Position numbers and translations under genes: made by a program
From: Mixta mediterraneensis
GTDB lineage: Bacteria; Pseudomonadota; Gammaproteobacteria; Enterobacterales; Enterobacteriaceae
NCBI RefSeq assembly: GCF_014946725.1
Contig: NZ_JACFXY010000002.1
Span: forward strand, 186,001 to 250,000
DNA length: 64,000 nt
Direction of reading: 5' to 3'
Shown here: one piece after another, positions 46,177 to 54,948 of the stretch
How positions within the stretch are numbered: the first letter of the stretch is position 1
Layout of the letters: every line of letters begins with the position of its first letter
The notes under the pieces: model-generated
What the model was told of the DNA's origin: nothing
What the model saw: only the letters and a program-made list of their open reading frames with translations
Database searches by the model: none

Positions 46177-46611
46177 GTGTCTGTGTTAAATGATTTTTTA
46201 CTGTCTAAAAGGAGTTTTCTGATTAAAATTAGAACATTATATATGGCGATGCTGTTAATCTCGCCAGCCTGTCTGGCGTTGCCTGCAGGTGAAAAAAATA
46301 AAAATACCAATGTGGCACATGTCATTTCGGATTACCGGATATCACTTGTGTCACTTCCTCTAGATTATTATCTTCTGGAAAAAGTACAACACCCCAGAGC
46401 TATGCTTAAAAGGTATAACCTGAATTCACAGATATGGTCTCCGCAAGGCGTCGTCTCTCCGGACGCTGGCAGAACGGGAGCGATATCTATATACCTGCTT
46501 CCGCCAGAGAAAAAATTGATCAATAACGGCAGCAACAACAATGGTGTCAGGGATGCCAGTACCTCCCACAAACGGGCACTCCAGTATCAAATAGACAACA
46601 AGGCGTCGTGA
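46177..46611 (+). CDS. Secreted PqaA-like N-terminal fragment (Tn3 cargo)
   Basis: The frame opens with GTG at 46177, but AAAAGGAG lies just before CTG (46219) and ATT (46222), which would give a protein of about 130 residues beginning IKIRTLYMAMLLISPACLALPAGE, a signal peptide. The mature part, LVSLPLDYYLLEKVQHP, LKRYNLNSQIWSPQGVVSPD and INNGSNNNGVRD, resembles the start of PhoPQ-activated pathogenicity-related (PqaA) proteins, which are several hundred residues long; here it stops early. The stop overlaps the cdh start. The family assignment is tentative. Confidence 0.5.
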   Translation: MSVLNDFLLSKRSFLIKIRTLYMAMLLISPACLALPAGEKNKNTNVAHVISDYRISLVSLPLDYYLLEKVQHPRAMLKRYNLNSQIWSPQGVVSPDAGRTGAISIYLLPPEKKLINNGSNNNGVRDASTSHKRALQYQIDNKAS

Positions 46612-47366
46612 TGAAAAGAATTTTCAGACTATTAATTATTTTGCTTGTTATTTTACTGCTGGCTGCAGTGCTGTGGTGGTTCTTCGGGCGTGGCAATCCG
46701 AATGCACTATGGCAGATCGTCAGCCAGCAGTGCGTACCTAATCAGCAGCAGAACAATAATCCGGCACCGTGCTTAAGGGTCGATTTAACCGATGGTTATG
46801 TGCTCTTTAAAGATAACAAGGGTCCTTACCACGATCTGGTAATGCCGACCGAAAAAGTCAGCGGCATCGAGAGCCCCACATTGCAAACAGAAAAGGCTCC
46901 GCCTTATCTCGCTGTAGCTTGGAATAACCGCACACATATCTCCACAGAAATGGGTAAACCGTTAAAAGATGCATGGGTTTCTCTGGCGGTCAATTCGAAG
47001 TATGGCCGCTCTCAAAATCAACTGCATATTCACGTTGCCTGCTTGCGGCAGGATGTCTATAACGTGCTGAGTGAACAGGCACACCAAATTGATCAATAGT
47101 GGCGTCCGTTGGCGGTGAAATTGGTCGGCCATCAATATCTGGCCAGAAAATTGTCGGATACCGATTTGACTAAAGAAGATCCTTTTCGCTTGCTGCAAAA
47201 CTATGTGGTTGAGCAGGGCGACAGCATCAGCAATTATGGTCTGGCGTTGGTTGTCAGTCCGCAGGGCGAGATGCTGCTGTTGGCGAACCGTTTGAAGTTG
47301 ACCGATCTGAATCTGGGTTCGGCTGGCGAAATTCAGGACTATCAATGCAATGTGGCGGGGAACTGA
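46611..47366 (+). pseudogene. cdh: CDP-diacylglycerol pyrophosphatase with an amber codon (Tn3 cargo)
   Basis: Read through the TAG at 47097-47099 the frame spans 251 codons, the length of E. coli Cdh. It has an N-terminal membrane anchor (LLIILLVILLLAAVLWWFF) and the HIT-like motif NQLHIHVACLRQDV, and matches E. coli Cdh in ECLPNQQQNQNP-like QQCVPNQQQNNNPAPC, LAWxxR-type LAVAWNNR, and after the amber WRPLAVKLVGHQYLARKL and AGEIQDYQC. Cdh hydrolyses CDP-diacylglycerol to phosphatidate and CMP. The amber leaves the HIT motif in the first 162 residues. It is translationally coupled to the upstream gene. Confidence 0.88.
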
Positions 47367-47631
47367 AGGTTATAACAGCCCGTCGAGGATCCGATTTCAC
47401 ATATAGGTAATTAAAACCATCCATCCCCCAGAACCGTTTGGCTGATTTTTCGCCATTGGGGACAAACGAAAGTGGCGCTGACGGTGTTTATGAAGTGTGG
47501 TGGTACAGTCATAAAGTGGGTGTAATCGACCTCAAAAAGAGGTCATTCAGATGGGTAAACAATGTTAAAAAGTGTACACCATGTCTCCGGTCTGAACACC
47601 GCTCACAGGGTGGGGATGACCATCTCATTAG

Positions 47632-47670
47632 CCCCGCCTCATTACGTAACCCAATGAGGCGGGGTTTTTT
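47632..47670 (+). terminator. Strong terminator near the right end of the transposon
   Basis: CCCCGCCTCATT and AATGAGGCGGGG form a perfect 12-base-pair stem followed by TTTTTT. It would end the cargo transcript. Confidence 0.93.
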
Positions 47671-47876
47671 ATTTCTATATAAAACCGCCTTATTTTTTCG
47701 GGCTACATCGCAATATACAAAAAGAAAATCAACAGGATAAATTTAACAAAGGGGGGCTGAAGCTGTGAGTGGGAGGCTGTAAACAAACGCCACTTGTCCC
47801 AGTCATCAAAAGTCCGCTCCTGTGACAACATTTCAACTCCCTGAATCATCAATGGGTAATTGCATCGACAAATATC

Positions 47877-47952
47877 TCACAGGTGAGTGATTTTTACTCA
47901 GATCCAGTTAAAAATCAGATGTCGCATTTTGCAGCTTCGCTCCCACTAGGCC
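47877..47952. repeat. Right terminal inverted repeat of the Tn3 element
   Basis: This 76-base repeat is the reverse complement of the left end apart from a short indel and one substitution. The AATAA target copy follows directly. Confidence 0.92.
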
Positions 47953-50221
47953 AATAAGCATGAAAGCGCAGAAAAACACGTTTCCGGCGAAGCAATTTAC
48001 ATTGATGATAAGTCTGAGTTACCGGGGCTGCTACATCTGTGTCCACGTTTGAGCGAACATGCCCATGCGCATATTACGCGTTTAGATATTCAGCCTTGTT
48101 ACGCCATTCCCGGCGTAGTCAGCGTATTAACCTGGCAAGATGTACCGGGCGTCAACGATGTTGGCCCACTTGAACCGGGCGAGCCGCTGCTGGCACACGA
48201 AAAAGTTGATTACGCTGGACAAATCATCATTGCCGTCGCCGCCGAAACAGCCGACGCTGCTCGCCTGGGCGCTGAAGCCGCTATCATCGAATATGAAGTG
48301 CTGGAGCCGTTGTTAGATGTCGAACAGGCCCTGGCACAAGGCAGTTTTGTCCAGGAGCCGCATGTTCATCAGCGAGGAGACGCTGATGCGGCGTTAGCGC
48401 GTGCGCCACATCGCATTAAAGGGCAATTTCATATCGGGGGACAGGAGCATTTCTATCTGGAAACGCAGACGGCGCTTGTCATCCCTGGCGAGGACAGCAC
48501 GCTGCAGGTTTTTTCCTCCACGCAAAACCCAACCGAAGTACAAAAGCTGGTGGCTGAAGTCATGGGTATTACCATGAATAAAGTCACCATTGATATGCGC
48601 CGTATGGGCGGGGGATTTGGAGGCAAAGAAACCCAGGCCGCTGGTGTCGCATGCTTATGCGCCGTGGCGGCACGGCAAACCGGGCGCGCCGTGAAAATGC
48701 GTCTGGCACGACGTGACGACATGCGCATTACCGGTAAGCGTCATCCATTCTTTGTCCGCTACGAGGTGGGCGTCGATGATGAAGGACGACTTTGCGGCGT
48801 AAAAATTGATCTGGCCGGAAACTGCGGTTATTCACTCGATCTTAGTGGATCGATCGTTGATCGCGCTATGTTCCACGCTGATAACGCGTATTACTTAGGT
48901 GATGCGCTGATTACCGGGTATCGCTGCCGCACCAATACGGCCTCGAACACTGCTTATCGCGGCTTTGGCGGCCCACAAGGCATGGTGGCGATTGAACAGA
49001 TCATGGATCATATCGCCCGCGAACGCGGCCTGGATCCTCTGACGCTGCGCAAGCGCAACTACTACGGTAAAACCGAACGTAACATCACCCATTATCATCA
49101 GCAGGTTGAGGATAATCTGCTGGATGAGATGACCGAACAGCTGGAGCGCAGCAGCGCATATCAGGAACGCCGCGCTGAGATAACCCATTTCAACGCCAAC
49201 AGCCCGTTTCTGAAACGTGGGCTGGCGCTGACACCCGTTAAATTTGGTATCTCATTCACCTCAAGTTTTCTCAATCAGGCTGGCGCGTTGATCTTGATTT
49301 ACACCGACGGCACGGTTCAGCTTAATCACGGCGGCACCGAGATGGGCCAGGGCCTGAACACCAAAGTGGCGCAGATCGTAGCCGAAGTATTGCAAATTGA
49401 CGTCGATAAGATCCAAATCACCGCCACTGATACCGGCAAAGTCCCTAATACCTCACCAACTGCGGCTTCAAGCGACACCGATCTGAACGGTAAAGCGGCA
49501 CAGAACGCGGCTGAGATTCTGCGAGATCGGTTAACGAAAATGCTCTGCAAAATCCACAATTGCAGCGCCAGCGCAATAGGTTTCCGCAACGGCATCATTC
49601 ACGCGGGTGAAAAATATTACACCTTTGCCGAAGTGGCACAGCTGGCATGGTTTAATCAGGTGCCGCTGTCAGCAAACGGCTATTATCGCGTGCCGGGTAT
49701 TCATTATGACCGTCTGGCCGGCCGGGGTAAGCCGTTCTACTACTTTGCTTACGGGGCCGCCTGCTGCGAGGTGGTGATTGATACGCTGACCGGTGAATAT
49801 CGCCTGTTGCGAGCCGATATTCTGCATGACGTTGGCGCATCCCTTAATCCAGCGATTGATACCGGTCAGGTGGAGGGCGGTTTCGTGCAGGGGCTGGGAT
49901 GGCTGACCTGCGAAGAGCTGGTGTGGAATGACAAAGGGCGGCTGCTCACTGACGGCCCGGCCAGCTATAAAATTCCGGCGATCAGCGATGTGCCGCCCGA
50001 TATGCGCGTCACGCTGGTAGAAAATCGTCAGAATCCGCAGGACACCGTGTTCCATTCCAAAGCGGTCGGCGAACCGCCATTTATGCTCGGTATTGCCGCC
50101 TGGTGCGCATTACAGGATGCCATTGCCAGCGTTGATGGCTATCGCCAGCATCCGATGCTGGATGCGCCCGCCACGCCTGAACGGGTATTTTGGGGCGCAC
50201 AGCGGCTGGCAGGAGCGTGTG

Positions 50222-50989
50222 ATGATTTATCATGACTGGATTACCGTGCTGCACGTGCTGCGTGAAAAGCGTCAAAGCTGCGTATTAATTACCGTTCTAA
50301 GCGAGCGCGGTTCGGTGCCGCGCGATAGCGGCAGCAAAATGGTAGTGACGCCCCATGAAACTTTTCTGACCATCGGCGGCGGCCATCTTGAATATCAATG
50401 CATCGCCCAGGCGCGCGACATGTTGCAGAGCGGCCAGCAAACGCCGCACAGCGAAAATTTTTCTCTTGGCGCACGCCTCGGGCAATGCTGCGGCGGTATG
50501 ACAACCCTGCTGTTTGAACCGCTATTGCAGGCGCAGCCGATGATCCAGGTTTATGGCGCAGGGCACGTTGGTCTGGCGCTGGTCAATCTGCTGTCAACGT
50601 TACCCTGTCACATCAGCTGGATCGACAGTCGTGCCGGGCAGTTTACCCATGTCCCGCCAGGGGTGGTGGTAATTCAACCAGAAGATCCGCTGGATTGCGT
50701 GGCACAAGCGGCACCCGGTAGCTATTTTGTGGTGATGACCCATCATCATCCGCTTGATCTGGCGCTGAGCGAAGCGATTTTAAAGCGCGGTGATTTCCGT
50801 TATGCCGGTGTGATTGGCTCACAAACCAAAGCACAGCGGTTTCGCTATCGGCTGGAAGGCAAAGGCATTCCAGCCGATAGCCTGGCGTGCCTGCGTTGCC
50901 CGATTGGTTTACCCGATGTAAAAGGCAAGCTTCCCGTCGCGATTGCTGGCGAAATTATCAGTATTTATCAGCAGCAGGTGCTCGTCTGA
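50222..50989 (+). CDS. xdhC: Xanthine dehydrogenase accessory protein XdhC
   Basis: The 255-residue protein is an XdhC/CoxI chaperone that handles and sulfurates the molybdenum cofactor for XdhB. GSVPRDSGSKMVV, the QCCGG motif (LGQCCGGMTTLLFE) with its Cys pair, and the Rossmann part VYGAGHVGLALVNLL then GYAGVIGSQTKAQRFR are all present. It overlaps xdhB by 14 bases. Behind the Tn3 terminator it should be poorly transcribed. Confidence 0.93.
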   Translation: MIYHDWITVLHVLREKRQSCVLITVLSERGSVPRDSGSKMVVTPHETFLTIGGGHLEYQCIAQARDMLQSGQQTPHSENFSLGARLGQCCGGMTTLLFEPLLQAQPMIQVYGAGHVGLALVNLLSTLPCHISWIDSRAGQFTHVPPGVVVIQPEDPLDCVAQAAPGSYFVVMTHHHPLDLALSEAILKRGDFRYAGVIGSQTKAQRFRYRLEGKGIPADSLACLRCPIGLPDVKGKLPVAIAGEIISIYQQQVLV

Positions 50990-51054
50990 GTTGTTCAACA
51001 GCAGGCAACCTGCCAGGATGAGTTTTTTGCGTTGGTCGTCCAGGAGTCATCATC

Positions 51055-53097
51055 ATGAATACCCGACAGAACCCTTTCTTCAGTGTCAGCCCCTTGCCGT
51101 ATCAGGCTCCGCCCTTTGATCAGATTCAGGAGCAGGATTTTTTGCCCGCTTTACAGGCCGGTATTGAAGAGAAGCGCCAGGACGTGCTGGCGATTGCCAG
51201 TAATAAAGATGAGCCGACTTTCCTTAATACCTATGAAGCGCTGGAACGCAGCGGTCAGTTATTAAATCGCGTTAATTTAGTGTTTAGTGCGATGACGTCT
51301 GCGCATACCAGCGATTATCTGCAACAGATTGATGAAGAGATTAGCCCGCAGCTTACGGCGCTGGATGATGAAATTACGCTCAATCGCTCGCTGTTCGACC
51401 GCCTGGATGCGGTGTACCAACAGCGAGCAAAACTGGACGCTGAATCCAAACGTTTAGTTGAAGTCACCTGGCAACATTTTCAACTGGCAGGCGCTAATCT
51501 GCCAGACGCGCAAAAGCAGGCGCTAAAAGCGCTGAACCAGGAAGCGGCCCAGCTGAGCACGAAATTCACTAATAAACTGCTGGCGGCAACCAAAGCTGGC
51601 GGTTTAGTCATAGCAGAGGCACAACAGCTTGCTGGCTTGAGCGCGGCGGATCTTGCGGTAGCACAGGCGGCAGCGCAGGCGCGTGGTCTGGAAAAGAGCT
51701 GGCTGCTGGTATTGCAAAACACGACTCAGCAACCTGCCTTACAAAGTTTGATCAATCGCGATACCCGCCAGACCCTGTTCCACGCGGCCTGGACACGCTG
51801 CGAAAAGGGCGATGATAACGATACGCGAGCGTTAGTGCTGCGTCTGGCGCAAGTGCGCGCCGAACAGGCAAAACTATTGGGTTTCGCCAGTTTTGCGGCC
51901 TGGCAATTACAGGATCAAATGGCGAAAACGCCGGATGCCGCTTTTGCTTTTATGCGTAACATTGTTCCCGCCGCCCGCGCCCGTGCCGAACGTGAAGCCT
52001 CAGTGATTCAGCAAACCATTGATCAGCAACACGGTGGTTTTACCCTGAGCGCGTGGGACTGGCGCTTTTACGCCGGGCAGGTACGCCATGCGCAATATGA
52101 TCTGGATGAAAGCCAAATCAAACCCTACTTTGAGCTGAACACGGTACTGAAAAACGGTGTTTTTTGGGCAGCGACTCAGCTATTCGGTGTTACCTTCACT
52201 GAGCGCCATGATTTGCCGGTTTATCATCCTGATGTGCAGGTATATGAGATTTTCGATGCGGATAACACGCCGATGGCGCTGTTCTACACCGATTTTTTCA
52301 AGCGTGACAGCAAGGGCGGCGGCGCGTGGATGAGCAATTTTGTCAATCAGTCCACGCTGCTGAATAGCAAACCGGTGATTTACAACGTGTGCAACTACAC
52401 AAAACCACCAGCCGGTGAACCGGCATTATTAAGCTGGGATGATGTCATCACACTGTTCCACGAATTTGGGCATACTCTGCATGGGCTGTTTGCCAGCCAG
52501 CGGTATCCCAGTTTATCTGGCACCGCCACGCCACGTGATTTTGTCGAATTTCCATCGCAGCTCAACGAGCACTGGGCCAGCGAAAAGCAGGTATTTCGCC
52601 ATTTTGCACGTCATTATCAAACGGGCGAAGCGATGCCCGCCGGACTGCATGAGAAAATCATTCGCGCCGAAAAATTCAATAAAGGCTATGACATGAGCGA
52701 ATTGCTGGCAGCCGCGCTGCTGGATTTGCACTGGCACAGCCTGAACAGCAGCACGGCTGTATCCTCAGTGGACAGCTTTGAACAGCAGGCGCTGCAAAGC
52801 GATAATCTGGCATTAGCGGCCGTTCCGCCACGCTATCGTTCCAGCTATTTTCAGCATATCTGGGGCGGCGGCTATGCGGCGGGTTATTATGCCTATATCT
52901 GGACGCAGATGCTGGCTGATGACGGCTATCAGTGGTTTGTCGAAAACGGCGGATTAACGCGCGAAAATGGCCAGATTTTCCGTGAAAAAATCCTGTCGCG
53001 CGGCAACAGCAGTGATTTGAAAAAGCTGTATGCAAGCTGGCGGGGGGCAGAACCGCAAACTGGACCGATGCTGAAGAATCGCGGTTTAGCTGAATAA
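51055..53097 (+). CDS. dcp: Peptidyl-dipeptidase Dcp (M3 family)
   Basis: The 680-residue zinc metallopeptidase matches E. coli Dcp (681). The zinc motif HEFGHTLHGLFA is near residues 467-478, with the downstream Glu in FVEFPSQLNEHW. It removes dipeptides from peptide C-termini. It has a good ribosome site (CAGGAG) and sits between xdhC and hpxO, where no purine role is apparent. Confidence 0.96.
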   Translation: MNTRQNPFFSVSPLPYQAPPFDQIQEQDFLPALQAGIEEKRQDVLAIASNKDEPTFLNTYEALERSGQLLNRVNLVFSAMTSAHTSDYLQQIDEEISPQLTALDDEITLNRSLFDRLDAVYQQRAKLDAESKRLVEVTWQHFQLAGANLPDAQKQALKALNQEAAQLSTKFTNKLLAATKAGGLVIAEAQQLAGLSAADLAVAQAAAQARGLEKSWLLVLQNTTQQPALQSLINRDTRQTLFHAAWTRCEKGDDNDTRALVLRLAQVRAEQAKLLGFASFAAWQLQDQMAKTPDAAFAFMRNIVPAARARAEREASVIQQTIDQQHGGFTLSAWDWRFYAGQVRHAQYDLDESQIKPYFELNTVLKNGVFWAATQLFGVTFTERHDLPVYHPDVQVYEIFDADNTPMALFYTDFFKRDSKGGGAWMSNFVNQSTLLNSKPVIYNVCNYTKPPAGEPALLSWDDVITLFHEFGHTLHGLFASQRYPSLSGTATPRDFVEFPSQLNEHWASEKQVFRHFARHYQTGEAMPAGLHEKIIRAEKFNKGYDMSELLAAALLDLHWHSLNSSTAVSSVDSFEQQALQSDNLALAAVPPRYRSSYFQHIWGGGYAAGYYAYIWTQMLADDGYQWFVENGGLTRENGQIFREKILSRGNSSDLKKLYASWRGAEPQTGPMLKNRGLAE

Positions 53098-53154
53098 GCG
53101 GTTAATAGCAGGGCGGTGGGCTGGTTTGCCACCGCCTGTTGCCTTCTTCCTGAA

Positions 53155-54312
53155 TTAACCGAGCGGACCACCTTCAATGGTTTCACACATTCCCGCCAGT
53201 ACATGCTCACCGGTTTCCGTTTTAAGCGATCGATACCATTCAGCGGTAATCGCTGGATTTTTAGCGTGTGTGACATCGCTTCGCTTACGCGCCTTCAGTA
53301 CTAAATCTTTTACGCGTTCAACGCGACGCGCCTGGTAACGCAGTAGCGCATCTTCAATACCTAACGAATGCGCCGCCAGCGTTGATGCCAGCACAATCGC
53401 ATCTTCCATTGCTGCGCATCCACCCTGGCCAATATCGGGCGTGGTACTGTGGGCGGCGTCGCCAAGCAATGCGATTCGGCCTTTGACAAAACGACTGAAG
53501 GGCTCAATATCATGGATCTCGACCCGATTTGTCGTGTCTGGATTGATAGCCGCGATCAGCTTCTGCACCGGTTCAGCCCAGCCGCTAAAATAGCCACGCA
53601 GATCTTTTTTTACCGTGCTGCGATCTTCCGCCAGACCTTTCGGCAAAGGCACATCAAAAAAGAAGTAAAAAAGATTACCACTAACAGGCATTAACGAGAC
53701 GCGCTTACCTTCACCTACAAATGTGGTCCATTGATTAGCGGGAGCGATGCTTTCATCCGTCTCAACCAGGCCGTTCCAGTTCACATAACCGGCATAGCGG
53801 CGTTCGAGGGTTTCGCCTAATACATATTGCCGAATCACTGAATGTGTGCCGTCGGCTGCAATCAAAAAATCACCGCTGGCCTGGCTGTTATCGTCGAACG
53901 TGGAGATTACGCCGTTTTCGTTTTGCTCTACCTGAATAACGCGTTTGCCAACGTTAACGCGCGAACGGCCATAGGTATCAATCAACATGGCTTGCAATTC
54001 TGCCCTGGCAACCGGGTACGGATATTCTCCAACCTGTTGCACCAGCGGGGCCATGCTAAAACGCGTTAAGGTTGTACCGGTTGCGAAATCGTTATATGCC
54101 ATATACGTCATATTGCCGCCTAATGCGCGCAGGGAAGCTTTCATCCCTAATGCGTTTAAGCATTTAACGCCATTTGGCCAGATGGATATTGCGGCACCCA
54201 CCGGTTTAATTTCTTTAACTGCTTCAAAAACAGCTGTTTCATAACCCATCTTTTCCAGCGCAATCGCCGTACTCATGCCGCCAATACCACCGCCGATCAC
54301 AATTGCTTTCAT
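53155..54312 (-). CDS. hpxO: FAD-dependent urate hydroxylase
   Basis: The 385-residue flavoprotein closely follows Klebsiella HpxO. It has the FAD motif VIGGGIGGMSTA at residues 6-17, GYVNWNGLVE, TTFVGEGKRVSLMPVSGNLFYFFFD and the second FAD motif LLGDAAHSTTPDIGQGG. It oxidises urate to 5-hydroxyisourate with NADH and oxygen. No hpxPQT-type transport, hydrolase or decarboxylase genes are in the window. A sigma-54-like promoter precedes it. Confidence 0.95.
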   Translation of the reverse strand: MKAIVIGGGIGGMSTAIALEKMGYETAVFEAVKEIKPVGAAISIWPNGVKCLNALGMKASLRALGGNMTYMAYNDFATGTTLTRFSMAPLVQQVGEYPYPVARAELQAMLIDTYGRSRVNVGKRVIQVEQNENGVISTFDDNSQASGDFLIAADGTHSVIRQYVLGETLERRYAGYVNWNGLVETDESIAPANQWTTFVGEGKRVSLMPVSGNLFYFFFDVPLPKGLAEDRSTVKKDLRGYFSGWAEPVQKLIAAINPDTTNRVEIHDIEPFSRFVKGRIALLGDAAHSTTPDIGQGGCAAMEDAIVLASTLAAHSLGIEDALLRYQARRVERVKDLVLKARKRSDVTHAKNPAITAEWYRSLKTETGEHVLAGMCETIEGGPLG

Positions 54313-54340
54313 AGTGTCTCCTTCAGTTTGATGTTATCTT

Positions 54341-54358
54341 TGCAACTTTCGTACCAAC
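54341..54358 (-). promoter_or_regulatory. Sigma-54-type promoter of hpxO
   Basis: The minus strand reads TTGGTACGAAAGTTGCA, with GG, ten bases and GC as required for the -24/-12 elements (consensus TGGCACG-N4-TTGCA; one base differs). Transcription would start about 18 bases before the ATG. This suits nitrogen control of purine use. Confidence 0.75.
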
Positions 54359-54450
54359 TGAAAAAGAGTGTGCAATACGCATTTTATCACTTAAGAATCA
54401 GCAAATAACATCTTCATGTCGATGGTTACGGCAGAAGGGGATTTTTGATT

Positions 54451-54490
54451 TGCACTGTTAGATGGTGCAATTGCGCCCCATAATGGTGCG
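54451..54490. promoter_or_regulatory. Tandem dyad upstream of hpxO, possible enhancer sites
   Basis: TGCACTGTTAGATGGTGCA (54451-54469) and TGCGCCCCATAATGGTGCG (54472-54490) share TGCrCy-N7-GGTGCr and lie 21 bases apart, about 100-135 bases upstream of the -24/-12 promoter. NtrC sites are similar but have a five-base centre. The gap 54491-54948 shows only a hairpin AATCAGTT/AACTGATT (54610-54636). Confidence 0.6.
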
Positions 54491-54948
54491 TATGGATTGG
54501 CTGAAAAGCAGCCTGTATCTTTTGTTTCAGGTGGGTGATAGCAGGGGGCATAACTCCATTTTAGTTAAGCATTGCCAGTATAAATTTTCCTTTTTTTTAC
54601 AGTTTTGCTAATCAGTTTAAAAGTTATCAACTGATTTTAGATAGTGCGCGTCTGGTGTTTCACCATGACGCCTGATAATACCGATGGCGTCTTCACAGCC
54701 AGTGATTTTTTTCCGGTAAAATAGCATGACAAATCACGAATTTATACGAACAGACTCAGATAAGCTCAGGTTCACTTTATTAAAAATCACGTTAAAAAAT
54801 ACCCAGACGATAAAGATGGCTGAGGTTTCATCCATTAATATTTATCAACTGTAGAGATTATTATATCTTTTAAGATATTCCTCAGTCCCACGCCTGCGAA
54901 CCTCATGTTATAGATCACCCGAATAACATTTCACATCGAAAGTAAATT

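Larger units (their letters stand above)
42386..47952 (+). mobile_element. Tn3-family transposon with cdh cargo
   Basis: The 5.57-kb element is flanked by AATAA (42381-42385 and 47953-47957) and by long inverted repeats starting GGCCTAGTGGGAGCG. It carries tnpA, a res-like region, tnpR, a PqaA-like secreted fragment, a cdh gene with an amber codon and a strong terminator. The stretch 47367-47876 has no gene I can support besides that terminator; a frame at 47438-47740 has no recognisable content. Confidence 0.95.
42297..50235 (+). pseudogene. xdhB: Xanthine dehydrogenase molybdenum subunit, split by Tn3
   Basis: The gene starts at 42297 (MSHNRPELSEAVIKAQFAAE) and is interrupted after 28 codons at 42385. 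It resumes in frame at 47953 with NKHESAEKHVSGEAIYIDD and ends at 50235; joined across one copy of the duplicated AATAA it encodes 788 residues. Molybdopterin-binding motifs are intact downstream: GGQEHFYLETQ, RMGGGFGGKE, AYRGFGGPQG, GGTEMGQGLNTKV and SKAVGEPPFMLGIAA. The large 3' frame has no proper start, so urate formation should be lost unless the transposon excises. Confidence 0.95.

Noticed and set aside
47438..47740. 100-codon ORF near the right end of the transposon
   Set aside because: It runs through the strong terminator and has no recognisable content.
48049..50235. 728-codon ORF as an independent gene
   Set aside because: Its TTG start is internal to xdhB; the frame joins the 5' fragment across the transposon.
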